39,401 nt of DNA from an uncultured Prevotella sp. (GTDB lineage: Bacteria; Bacteroidota; Bacteroidia; Bacteroidales; Bacteroidaceae): NCBI GenBank assembly GCA_905236815.1, contig CAJOPE010000053.1, positions 1 through 39,401 on the forward strand, given 5' to 3'. The translations under genes were made by a program, and so were the position numbers. This document shows, in pieces, positions 14,688-22,570 of this stretch. Each line of letters opens with the position of its first letter. Position 1 is the stretch's first letter. The notes beneath the pieces were generated by a model, which saw only the letters and a program-made list of their open reading frames with translations, made no database searches and had not been told where the DNA came from.

Positions 14688-15707
14688 TTACTTCACAACC
14701 TTCTTAGTGCTTCCATCAGAGTACTTCACGATGTTGATACCCTTCTGGAAGTCATTTTGCTTATGACCAGCAACATCATAGATACCTGTTACTACCTTCT
14801 CTGTAGAAGATGCATTTACACCCTTGACATCAGTTGTCATTTCTATGGTGTGGTCAAAAATCCATCCCTGATTCTGATATTTCTTTTTGGTTCCTGATGG
14901 AATATATATTGTGTCGAGCCCTGTGTAAAGGAAGCAAGTATATCTATCTATCAAGCAAGGTGATGTAGAGAAGCAAATAAGTTTCTTAAGTTCACTTCCG
15001 GAGAAGGCTGATTTTCCGACAAATTTAAGATTCTTGCCGAGTGTTAGCGTTTTGATACCTGAATTATTGAAGGCTCTATCACCGATGGAATCAATTGATG
15101 CTAGATTGAGTTCTTTAAGATTTTCTGTATTGTAGAAAGCATCTTTGCGGATAACCTTAACTGTTGAAAGCATATTGATTTTTGAAAGACTATAGCATTC
15201 GTAAAAGGCATTTTGGTCAATAATTTTCAGATTCTTAGGCAGTGTAACAGATTCTAGTTGCTCGCAATTAACAAATGTGCAGGTTGGAAGTTCTGAAATT
15301 TCGCTATTGAAAATTACAGTTTCCAATACTTTGTCTTGCTGGAATAAATTTCGACCAATCTCTTTCACTCCTTTTCCGAAGACAACTTTTTTCAAAGCAT
15401 ACGCATTGGCGAAAGCTGCATCATTAACCTTGGTAATGGTTGCAGGAAGTGTGATGGAAGTAATCTTTTGGTTGTTAGAAAATGCCCATTCGCCTATCTC
15501 TGTTACTGTGTAGGTCTTCTTCTTGTAAGTGATTTTCTCGGGTAACTTGACATCACCAGAAGCAACATAGCTGCCCATGTTTGCCACAGTATTCTCAGTA
15601 AGTGGTTTGTAATAAAAATCGTTTACCAGCCAGTTATCGGCCATAACTTGTACGCTTGTTACCAGTGATAGTAACAATCCTAACATAGTGTAAAATTTTA
15701 GTTTCAT
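14688..15707 (-). CDS. BspA-like leucine-rich repeat surface protein
   Basis: The protein has 339 residues with a signal peptide (MKLKFYTMLGLLLSLVTSVQVMA). About seven LRR_5 (BspA/Treponema pallidum-type) repeats of some 23 residues lie between about 55 and 260, e.g. LESVTLPKNLKIIDQNAFYEC. The C-terminal part (about 300-339) ends in IYDVAGHKQNDFQKGINIVKYS and a basic KKVVK tail. This is the type of C-terminal domain that directs proteins through the type IX system or sits at the end of many Prevotella surface proteins. BspA-type proteins bind host matrix or other bacteria; the ligand here is unknown. It has its own promoter and converges with the propeller gene. Confidence 0.8.
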   Translation of the reverse strand: MKLKFYTMLGLLLSLVTSVQVMADNWLVNDFYYKPLTENTVANMGSYVASGDVKLPEKITYKKKTYTVTEIGEWAFSNNQKITSITLPATITKVNDAAFANAYALKKVVFGKGVKEIGRNLFQQDKVLETVIFNSEISELPTCTFVNCEQLESVTLPKNLKIIDQNAFYECYSLSKINMLSTVKVIRKDAFYNTENLKELNLASIDSIGDRAFNNSGIKTLTLGKNLKFVGKSAFSGSELKKLICFSTSPCLIDRYTCFLYTGLDTIYIPSGTKKKYQNQGWIFDHTIEMTTDVKGVNASSTEKVVTGIYDVAGHKQNDFQKGINIVKYSDGSTKKVVK

Positions 15708-15806
15708 TTAATTGAAATTTAATAATAGTTTTATAGTTATAAAATTCACATTTGATATTTTTCGCTATATAAGTTACATTTTCGCTATTTTCGTTCTTAT
15801 TGTCTG

Positions 15807-15814
15807 CAAATATA
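15807..15814 (-). promoter_or_regulatory. -7 element of the LRR gene
   Basis: On the minus strand this reads TATATTTG. The leader is about 93 nt and AT-rich. It contains two ATTTTTCGCTAT/ATTTTCGCTAT repeats (15757-15767 and 15778-15788). Confidence 0.6.
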
Positions 15815-16026
15815 CGAACTATTGGGGGCTCTATGAAATTTGCCGATTTAAAAGTAGTGGTATTTTCTTAATGAAGCCAAAATGTTTCATTTACGATAAA
15901 GCTAAGTGCAAATAATGATAGGATGATGTCATCGAATAGGAGTGAGATAGTATACCAATATTATTTCACCAAAAGAAATAATGAAGGGAAATAAGAAATG
16001 GAAATTATAATATAAAGAGGTGAAGG
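15815..16026. other. AT-rich spacer between the LRR gene and tRNA-Arg
   Basis: I see no gene, no hairpin with a U-run and no repeat here. A short frame on the plus strand (15712-15915) is of random composition and overlaps the LRR promoter. The end of the tRNA transcript is not obvious. Confidence 0.5.
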
Positions 16027-16100
16027 TGACCCCGGTGGGATTCAAACCCACGACCTTCAGAACCGGAATCTAACGCTCTATTCAGCTAAGCTACGGGGCC
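16027..16100 (-). tRNA. tRNA-Arg, anticodon CCG
   Basis: The cloverleaf folds fully. The acceptor is GGCCCCG/CGGGGTC (one G-U), D stem GCTT/GAGC, anticodon stem TTAGA/TCTGA with loop TTCCGGT (anticodon CCG, reading CGG), T stem GTGGG/CCCAC with loop TTTGAAT, discriminator A73. CCA is not encoded. The D loop has A at position 19 and the T loop has U at 56, so the tertiary pair G19-C56 of normal elongator tRNAs is replaced by A19-U56. It is transcribed alone from a nearby -7 element. Confidence 0.95.
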
Positions 16101-16116
16101 ATCTTTATATTGGATG

Positions 16117-16124
16117 CAAAAGTA
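16117..16124 (-). promoter_or_regulatory. -7 element of tRNA-Arg
   Basis: On the minus strand this reads TACTTTTG, 16 bases before the tRNA 5' end. The remaining spacer up to the asnA promoter holds a perfect ATTTTGCAAAAT palindrome (16329-16340), 38 bases before the asnA -7 element. Confidence 0.6.
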
Positions 16125-16377
16125 ATCAAATAATTTTGATTCCGCAAATCTTTTGTCGAGAAACTTCTTGAGAGGCTTTAGCCATTGCAGCAAGTTTTTC
16201 TGCAAAATGATATTTTTTTATCGTTGCTACTATCGATATGTCATTTAATGCGGGTAAATATCCGTTATTCTCCATTTAAAACCTAATTATTTGCTTCAAA
16301 TAGTAACGAAATGATAAAATCTGCTTTCATTTTGCAAAATAATTGGCCAAAATGCTTGCATTTTAATCGAAAAGTTG

Positions 16378-16385
16378 TACCTTTG
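16378..16385 (+). promoter_or_regulatory. -7 element of asnA
   Basis: TACCTTTG, with TTG at 16356-16358 as a possible -33 element. The leader is about 28 nt. Confidence 0.65.
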
Positions 16386-16417
16386 TCTCCGTAAAATAGA
16401 AATAACATATTAAATAT

Positions 16418-17455
16418 ATGAGCAAATTGATTAAACCGCAAGGCTATAAGGCGCTTTTGGATATGCGCCAGACAGAGCAGGGCATTAAGCTGATTAAGGA
16501 ATTCTTTCAGCAGAACTTAGCAACTGAGCTAAGACTTCGCCGTGTTACAGCACCACTTTTCGTACTTCAGGGTCTGGGTATCAATGACGACTTGAATGGA
16601 GTGGAGCGTCCTGTCACTTTCCCTATCAAGGACTTGGGCGATGCTAAGGCCGAGGTGGTTCATTCCCTTGCTAAATGGAAGCGTCTCACACTGGCTGAGT
16701 ATAATATTGAGCCGGGTTATGGTATATATACAGATATGAATGCGATTCGTGCTGACGAGGAGCTTGACAATCTTCACTCTCTCTATGTGGATCAGTGGGA
16801 TTGGGAGGCTGTTGTCACCAAGAAGGATCGTTGTGTGGAATTCCTCGAGGATGTCGTTCGCCGCATCTATGCTGCAATTCGCCGCACAGAGTATCTCACT
16901 TGTGAGACATATCCTCAGATCAAGCCTTTCCTTCCAGAAAAAATTCACTTTATTCATGCGCAGGAATTGCTCGATATGTATCCTGACAAGACTCCAAAGG
17001 AGCGTGAGGATGCTATCTGTGAGAAATATGGCGCTGTATTCGTCGAGGGTATCGGTGGTAAGTTGAGTGATGGAAAGAAGCATGACGGACGTGCTCCTGA
17101 CTATGATGACTGGAGTACTGTAGCTGAGAATGGCAAGGCTGGTTTGAACGGTGATATCCTTATTTGGTATCCTATTCTTGGCCGTAGCTTCGAGTTGAGT
17201 TCAATGGGTATCCGTGTAGACAAGGAGAGCCTTCTTCGTCAGTTGAAGCTCGAGGGCAAGGAAGATCGCGAGAAGTTGTTCTTCCATCAACAGCTGCTTA
17301 ACGACAAGATGCCATTAAGTATTGGTGGCGGTATTGGACAGAGCCGTCTGTGTATGGTGATGTTGCATAAGGCACATATCGGTGAGATTCAGGCTTCAAT
17401 CTGGCCAGAGGATATGCGCGAGGAGTGCAAGGCAGCAGGAATGCAGCTTATCTAA
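16418..17455 (+). CDS. asnA: Aspartate-ammonia ligase (asparagine synthetase A)
   Basis: The protein has 345 residues, full family length. It makes asparagine from aspartate, ammonia and ATP in the cytoplasm, using a class II aminoacyl-tRNA-synthetase-like fold. Family signatures include LDMRQTEQGIKLIKEFF at the start, VTAPLFV, NGVERPVTF, LAKWKR, GYGIYTDMNAIR, VDQWDWE and the C-terminal motif 3 IGGGIGQSRLCM. The gene is monocistronic with its own promoter and a strong terminator, and converges on dnaX. Confidence 0.97.
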   Translation: MSKLIKPQGYKALLDMRQTEQGIKLIKEFFQQNLATELRLRRVTAPLFVLQGLGINDDLNGVERPVTFPIKDLGDAKAEVVHSLAKWKRLTLAEYNIEPGYGIYTDMNAIRADEELDNLHSLYVDQWDWEAVVTKKDRCVEFLEDVVRRIYAAIRRTEYLTCETYPQIKPFLPEKIHFIHAQELLDMYPDKTPKEREDAICEKYGAVFVEGIGGKLSDGKKHDGRAPDYDDWSTVAENGKAGLNGDILIWYPILGRSFELSSMGIRVDKESLLRQLKLEGKEDREKLFFHQQLLNDKMPLSIGGGIGQSRLCMVMLHKAHIGEIQASIWPEDMREECKAAGMQLI

Positions 17456-17476
17456 GAGTATAGCAACCTGATATAC

Positions 17477-17526
17477 AGAATGACAGGGCATCGCTTTTTA
17501 AGCAAATGCCCTGTCATTCTTTTTTA
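17477..17526. terminator. Bidirectional terminator between asnA and dnaX
   Basis: AGAATGACAGGGCAT (17477-17491) pairs perfectly with ATGCCCTGTCATTCT (17506-17520), followed by TTTTTT on the plus strand. It is strongest for asnA; dnaX ends 17 bp further on. Confidence 0.9.
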
Positions 17527-17542
17527 TGCTTTCAGTTGGGGG

Positions 17543-19366
17543 TTACGCCATGGTAAGTCCAAACTGAACGCAAAGTTTCTCGATAGCAGGATTCTTCTTT
17601 CGAAGTTCCTCGAAAATCTCTTTCTTAGTAAGAATCTTAGTCACCTCATCCTCTTTGGCGAGTCGCACGTTAAACTGGATGTCCTTGTTATGAAGAGTAG
17701 CTGCGAGTGTAGCGCGGATGCGACTTTTGATTTTCGCAATTTCTTCCAAGAGAATCTGATTGTCGATGACCACCTCAACGTTTGGGAACTCTGTGATTTT
17801 AGGAATCATGTTCTTCATTCGTGAAGACATGGCAATCATAGCTCGTGGCATTCTTGATATCATCATCATCCATTGCAACTGGAGTTCTTCGTCGGTGAAT
17901 TCCTGATTGTCGCCACCTTCTGAATTCTGGTCCAATTCGGCTTCCTGTTCGGTTAGCTGATCTTGTGTAGCATATTCCTTCTTTTTCGGGCCATTCAGGA
18001 TGTTACTGAAGGTCATACCAATGCTACCCAACTTGATATTGGTATTTAGATGTGGTGAAGTTGTGGTTGTGGGTTGTGACGATGTAGAGGCTGCAACTGG
18101 CTGAGCAGTTTCCGCTTCTGCATGATGAGGTGCGCTGGCATGTGTTGCCAACGGCTTAGTCTCAGCACCTGCACCCTGCTGGACAGGCTTTGGCTGAGGC
18201 GTTAAGATGTGCTTAAACAGGGATTTTAATCTATTGGGCGTACGCCCGGCACCAGGAACATCCTGGTCGGCTGGCTGTGTGATCTGAGCCACCTCGATGA
18301 GGGTGAGCTCCACCAATAAACGCTTATTGGATGATGTGCGATAGTGGATATCGCAATCATTCATAATCTTCAGTGCCTTATATAAGAAAGGTGCAGAGGC
18401 TTTCTGTGCCTGCTGCTGATATTTTGCTTTTTGCTCCTCACTGCATTCGAGTAGGGGGAGGGTTTGTGCATCCTTTGCCATCATCACACTGCGCACATGG
18501 TTGGCAAGACCTCCGATGAGGTTTCCACCATCAAAACCCTTCGCGAGAATGCCGTTCAGGGTGACCATGATGTCGCTCACCTTATTTTCAAGAGCAAGGT
18601 CGATGATTTTAAAGTAATTATCCTCGTCGAGCACATTCAGGTCCTCAATCACCTTCTGGTAGGTAATGTTTCCCTGGCAGAAGCTAGCAGCCTGGTCGAA
18701 GATGGAAAGCGCATCACGCATACCACCATCCGCCTTCTCGGCGATAACGGCAAGTGCCTGTTCCTCATAGGTGATACCCTCCTTGTCGGCCACATGTTTC
18801 AGGTGGTTGATGGTGTTTGAAACCGTCATTCGCTCGAAGTCGTAGATTTGACAACGGCTGAGGATAGTAGGTAGAATCTTATGTTTCTCGGTAGTGGCAA
18901 GAATGAAGATAACATGCGAAGGTGGTTCCTCTAGCGTCTTGAGGAAGGCATTGAAAGCCGCTGTAGAAAGCATGTGAACCTCATCGATGATGAACACCTT
19001 GTACTTACCCACCTGAGGCGGGATGCGTGTCTGCTCCATCAAAGCCTTGATATTCTCGACCGAGTTGTTGCTGGCAGCATCCAGCTCGAAGATGTTGTAG
19101 GATCTGCTCTCGTTGAAAGCCTTACAGCTCTCGCACTCGTTGCAGGCCTCTCCGTCCTCATTCGGATGCTCACAGTTTATAGCCTTTGCGAAAATACGGG
19201 CGCAGGTGGTTTTGCCGACACCACGAGGACCACAGAAGAGGTATGCGTGTGCAAGCTTACCGCTTTTCACCGCATTCTTCAGTGTTGTCGTAAGCGCCAA
19301 CTGTCCCACAACCGAGTCGAACGACATCGGGCGGTATTTTCGGGCTGAAACAATATATTCTTCCAT
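17543..19366 (-). CDS. dnaX: DNA polymerase III gamma/tau subunit
   Basis: The protein has 607 residues. It is the clamp-loader ATPase of the replisome. Walker A is GPRGVGKT (46-53) and a zinc module uses C65, C75, C78 and C81. DEVHMLS (Walker B) and the sensor segment LATTEKHKILPTILSRCQ follow. After domain III (about 370) come a Pro/Ala/Thr/Gln-rich linker (about 390-480), an acidic stretch, and a C-terminal tau-type domain. I chose the ATG at 19364-19366 because the -7 element at 19388-19395 lies inside the longer frame. I see no obvious A AAA AAG slippery site followed by a stem, so a shorter gamma form is not predicted. Confidence 0.95.
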   Translation of the reverse strand: MEEYIVSARKYRPMSFDSVVGQLALTTTLKNAVKSGKLAHAYLFCGPRGVGKTTCARIFAKAINCEHPNEDGEACNECESCKAFNESRSYNIFELDAASNNSVENIKALMEQTRIPPQVGKYKVFIIDEVHMLSTAAFNAFLKTLEEPPSHVIFILATTEKHKILPTILSRCQIYDFERMTVSNTINHLKHVADKEGITYEEQALAVIAEKADGGMRDALSIFDQAASFCQGNITYQKVIEDLNVLDEDNYFKIIDLALENKVSDIMVTLNGILAKGFDGGNLIGGLANHVRSVMMAKDAQTLPLLECSEEQKAKYQQQAQKASAPFLYKALKIMNDCDIHYRTSSNKRLLVELTLIEVAQITQPADQDVPGAGRTPNRLKSLFKHILTPQPKPVQQGAGAETKPLATHASAPHHAEAETAQPVAASTSSQPTTTTSPHLNTNIKLGSIGMTFSNILNGPKKKEYATQDQLTEQEAELDQNSEGGDNQEFTDEELQLQWMMMISRMPRAMIAMSSRMKNMIPKITEFPNVEVVIDNQILLEEIAKIKSRIRATLAATLHNKDIQFNVRLAKEDEVTKILTKKEIFEELRKKNPAIEKLCVQFGLTMA

Positions 19367-19387
19367 ATTATTAAAACTTTGTGATTG

Positions 19388-19395
19388 CAAAGATA
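19388..19395 (-). promoter_or_regulatory. -7 element of dnaX
   Basis: On the minus strand this reads TATCTTTG, giving a leader of about 15 nt and fixing the start codon. Confidence 0.7.
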
Positions 19396-19492
19396 GCATT
19401 TTTTTCGCAATTCTGAATTAGCATGAAAGAACAAAAATCTATAAAAAAGGAAATTTAGTGAGAGAAATTCGATTTTATTTTTTACTTTTGCA

Positions 19493-19500
19493 AATGTAAA
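19493..19500 (+). promoter_or_regulatory. -7 element of the FtsB/DivIC-like gene
   Basis: TACTTTTG ends 9 bases before the ATG at 19510, so the leader is only a few bases. Confidence 0.6.
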
Positions 19501-19509
19501 CTTGAAACA

Positions 19510-19857
19510 ATGGTATCTCGCTTGAGCATTATATGGAGCTTTGTAGCTCATTATAAGTATCTTATTACAATCGTAGTAGGAGTGCTTGTCGTGGGTGTGC
19601 TTGATGAGAATAGTTTCCGCAAGCGCATTCAGTATGAACTTCAAATCAGTGATTTGAAGAGCGAGATCAATAGATATAATAAGCAGTATCAATCCGACTC
19701 CCGTCAGCTTAAACAGTTACAGCGCAGTCCGAAGGCTATTGAGAAGATTGCCCGGGAACGTTACTTTATGAAAGCTGACAACGAGGACATCTTTGTATTG
19801 AGCAGCGATGTGCATCGACTGGAGGAGGAAGAGAAAGCAAAGAATGAGGAGAAATGA
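19510..19857 (+). CDS. FtsB/DivIC-like septum formation initiator
   Basis: The protein has 115 residues. It has a short cytoplasmic N-terminus, one membrane helix (about 17-33, YLITIVVGVLVVGVL), then a periplasmic coiled coil (about 38-75, SDLKSEINRYNKQYQ...). The family ending PKAIEKIARERYFMKADNEDIFVL follows. FtsB/DivIC links FtsL and FtsQ in the divisome. The order helix, coiled coil, ARERYxM is characteristic. The stop codon overlaps the start of the next gene by 4 bp (ATGA), suggesting coupled translation. Confidence 0.88.
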   Translation: MVSRLSIIWSFVAHYKYLITIVVGVLVVGVLDENSFRKRIQYELQISDLKSEINRYNKQYQSDSRQLKQLQRSPKAIEKIARERYFMKADNEDIFVLSSDVHRLEEEEKAKNEEK

Positions 19858-20273
19858 AACAACTGACTAAACTGCAGGCTAACTTATTTCTTATCGGCGG
19901 TGTGCTGATGGTGATAGGTGCCGGCTGCTTTTCCTTCGGATTTATCTATCCGAGGATGCTACAGGTGACTTGCTGGCTGTTCCTGGTAGGAACAGTAATG
20001 TTTTCCATTATGCAATCCATGCAGAGCTATGAGGGAAGAAATCTGGCAATCATCCGATTGAAGAAAATTCAGGGATTTGCTGATTTGTTCTTCGTGTTAT
20101 CAGGTATTAATATGGTGGATACAGTGTATCACTTTTTCGGAACACTGTTTGATAACCAGGAAGCATATATCACCTATTTTTATAATAAATGGGTAGTACT
20201 GCTGCTTATCGCTGCAATACTTGAACTCTATACAACTCATAGAATTTCTAGTGAATTGAAAAAGGAAAACTAA
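19854..20273 (+). CDS. Four-helix membrane protein of unknown function
   Basis: The protein has 139 residues with four hydrophobic segments at about 10-30, 36-54, 73-95 and 110-125, and basic ends (RISSELKKEN). It overlaps the FtsB/DivIC-like gene by 4 bp and is probably cotranscribed with it, so an envelope or division role is possible but not shown. I recognise no domain. Confidence 0.8.
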   Translation: MKQLTKLQANLFLIGGVLMVIGAGCFSFGFIYPRMLQVTCWLFLVGTVMFSIMQSMQSYEGRNLAIIRLKKIQGFADLFFVLSGINMVDTVYHFFGTLFDNQEAYITYFYNKWVVLLLIAAILELYTTHRISSELKKEN

Positions 20274-20344
20274 AAAAAATCATAAAAGATGCTGCATTAG
20301 AATTAAATACAATAAAAATTCTTTCGTGCATCGATAGAACGTTG

Positions 20345-20352
20345 TACCTTTG
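20345..20352 (+). promoter_or_regulatory. -7 element of the DUF4369 lipoprotein gene
   Basis: TACCTTTG, followed by a leader of about 20 nt before the ATG at 20379. It argues against the TTG at 20355 as a start. Confidence 0.65.
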
Positions 20353-20378
20353 TCTTGAACGTTTTGGAAAAACAGCTT

Positions 20379-21194
20379 ATGAATAAAATTTTATACGCAC
20401 TTATCTCTGTATTGGCACTGACTTCTTGCGCCAATTCATACAATATTACGGGTTCTTCTAATGTATCCACACTTGATGGACGTAAACTTTATCTAAAGGT
20501 CCTCAAGGATAATGATTTCAAGAATATTGATTCTTGCGATGTTGTTCATGGAAAGTTTAACTTTGCCGGAACTATTGATTCCGCAAAGATGGCTAACATA
20601 TTTATGGATGATGAGAGCGTGTTGCCTGTGGTTCTCGAGGATGGAGATATTACCGTGAAACTCGACGATGCTCAGCAGGTGGTAAGTGGTACTCCTTTAA
20701 ATGATAAATTGTTTAAGTTCTTCAAGAAATACAGTCAGCTGAAGAATCAGCAAGTAGAACTAGTTCACAAGCACGACCAGGCTATCATGAATGGTAGCAA
20801 TATGGACGTTGTGAACCGCAGTTTGAATGTGCAGGCATTGAAGTTGAGCGAGCAGGAGGATAAACTTGTTACTTCTTTTGTATGCGAGAACTTCGATAAC
20901 TGTCTTGGCCCTGGTGTGTTCTTCATGATTACTATTGGCAATCAGTATCCAACTCTCTCTCCTTGGATTGAGGATATTATGAGCAAGGCTACTGATAAAT
21001 TCAAGAATGATCCGTATGTAAAGGACTACTATCAGAAGGCTCAGGAGAACGAGCAGATAATGAACGGAACTAGAGAACCTGGTGTGGCAGCTCCTCCTGC
21101 AGAAGCAGCCCCAGCTCCTGCCGATGGTCCAACTCCGAACGACCTTGCAAGACCAGCAATTCCAAATAAGGAAGAGAAGGCTCCTGCTGAATAA
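20379..21194 (+). CDS. DUF4369 lipoprotein
   Basis: The protein has 271 residues. The lipoprotein signal MNKILYALISVLALTSC puts the lipidated cysteine at 17. A DUF4369-type beta domain follows (about 25-100: GRKLYLKVLKDNDFKNIDSCDVVHGKFNFAG, of which the part to KNIDSC is typical). A helical region lies at about 105-215, and there is a Pro/Ala/Glu-rich tail (about 225-271). It has no thioredoxin domain, unlike its relative at 392-1465. It is probably periplasmic, attached to the inner or outer membrane; the role is unknown. Confidence 0.82.
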   Translation: MNKILYALISVLALTSCANSYNITGSSNVSTLDGRKLYLKVLKDNDFKNIDSCDVVHGKFNFAGTIDSAKMANIFMDDESVLPVVLEDGDITVKLDDAQQVVSGTPLNDKLFKFFKKYSQLKNQQVELVHKHDQAIMNGSNMDVVNRSLNVQALKLSEQEDKLVTSFVCENFDNCLGPGVFFMITIGNQYPTLSPWIEDIMSKATDKFKNDPYVKDYYQKAQENEQIMNGTREPGVAAPPAEAAPAPADGPTPNDLARPAIPNKEEKAPAE

Positions 21195-21244
21195 ATATAA
21201 GAAAACTAAGAAACTGTCGCCTTTTTAATAAGTGACGCAAGCCA

Positions 21245-22570
21245 ATGAGAAAGTTAATAAAAGGTGGAATTATCGTAAATGAAGGTCGCTCCTATCAGGG
21301 CGACCTTATAATTAACAACAGCTTGATCGAGGCTGTTATGGAAGGTGAGACATCCCGTAGCGATTACGACGAAGTGATCGACGCTACGGGGTGTTTTGTT
21401 TTACCGGGAATTATCGATGAGCATGTTCATTTTCGTGAGCCAGGACTTACTTCTAAGGCGGATATCGAGAGTGAGAGTCGTGCTGCTGCCTATGGTGGTG
21501 TGACTTCTTATTTCGATATGCCGAATACTGTTCCTCAAACTACCTCTATGGAAAGTCTGGAGGATAAGTTCGAGCGTGCTTCCCGAGAAAGTCATGTAAA
21601 CTATAGTTTCTTCTATGGTGCTACCAATGAGAATGTTGAGGAATTCCAGCAACTTGATGTACATCGCATTCCGGGTATTAAACTCTTTATGGGGGCAAGT
21701 ACGGGCAATATGCTCGTTGATAGGAAGGAATCGCTGGAACGAATATTCAAATCGGCTGCCGATCTCGACCTGCCTGTAATGACGCATTGTGAGGATACAA
21801 ATCTTATCAATGAGAATATGTCGAAGGCCAAGGCAGAATTTGGCGAAGATCCTGATATAAAGCAGCATCCGATAATCCGAAGTGCTGAGGCTTGCTGGAA
21901 CAGCAGTAAACTGGCTGCTGAATTAGCAGCAAAATATGGCACGCATTTGCATATTGCACATATTACTACTGCTAAGGAACTTCAGTTGGCAGCAGAAAAC
22001 ATTACCCTTGAGGCGGTGATCGCTCATCTTTATTTCTGTGATAAGGATTATGCCACCAAGAAAGCCTTGATAAAATGTAATCCTGCAGTGAAGTCGGAAA
22101 GTGATCGTGATGCATTGCGAAAAGCAATTAGTGATGGTCGTATTGCCTGTGTTGGAACTGATCATGCTCCACATGAATGGGAGAAAAAACAAGGGGGATG
22201 TGCTAAGGCTGCCAGTGGTATGCCGATGTTGCAGTTCTCACTGGTATCAATGCTCGAACTTGTAGATGAGGGTGTGCTATCGATTGAGAAGATGGTTGAA
22301 TTGATGGCTCATAATCCTGCTCGTCTATTCAAGATTAAGGATCGTGGTTACCTTCGTGAAGGGTATAAGGCGGATATAGCTATAGTTCAGCCAGATAATT
22401 CATGGACAGTTACCAAAGAGATAATTCAGAGTAAATGCAAATGGAGTCCGATGGAGGGACATACCTACAACTGGCAGGTTGTTGGCACCTTTGTGAATGG
22501 ACACCTTATATATAATAGGGGCTCTTTTGATGCGAGTAGTCAAGGAGAAGCCCTTCGTTTCAGGGATTAA
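21245..22570 (+). CDS. pyrC: Dihydroorotase (type I amidohydrolase)
   Basis: The protein has 441 residues. It cyclises carbamoyl-aspartate to dihydroorotate in pyrimidine synthesis. Metal ligands: H60 and H62 in DEHVHFREPG, the likely carbamylated K146 in GIKLFMGAST, H181 in MTHCED, H239 in HIAHITT and D306 in GTDHAPH. The N-terminal beta segment and the C-terminal GYKADIAIV strand match the family. Allantoinase and dihydropyrimidinase are close relatives, but the FREPG motif favours dihydroorotase. The TAA stop overlaps the next ATG by one base, so translation is probably coupled. Confidence 0.92.
   Translation: MRKLIKGGIIVNEGRSYQGDLIINNSLIEAVMEGETSRSDYDEVIDATGCFVLPGIIDEHVHFREPGLTSKADIESESRAAAYGGVTSYFDMPNTVPQTTSMESLEDKFERASRESHVNYSFFYGATNENVEEFQQLDVHRIPGIKLFMGASTGNMLVDRKESLERIFKSAADLDLPVMTHCEDTNLINENMSKAKAEFGEDPDIKQHPIIRSAEACWNSSKLAAELAAKYGTHLHIAHITTAKELQLAAENITLEAVIAHLYFCDKDYATKKALIKCNPAVKSESDRDALRKAISDGRIACVGTDHAPHEWEKKQGGCAKAASGMPMLQFSLVSMLELVDEGVLSIEKMVELMAHNPARLFKIKDRGYLREGYKADIAIVQPDNSWTVTKEIIQSKCKWSPMEGHTYNWQVVGTFVNGHLIYNRGSFDASSQGEALRFRD

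Noticed and set aside
15712..15915. A 67-codon plus-strand frame divergent from the LRR gene
   Set aside because: It overlaps the LRR leader and -7 element, has no promoter of its own, and its composition is that of random AT-rich DNA.
17543..19366. Programmed frameshift site in dnaX giving a short gamma form
   Set aside because: The longest A run (GAAAAAGAAGG) is not a canonical slippery heptamer, and I saw no stable stem after it.
19366..19399. Longer N-terminus of dnaX
   Set aside because: The -7 element lies inside that extension, and the family begins at MEEYIVSARKYRP.
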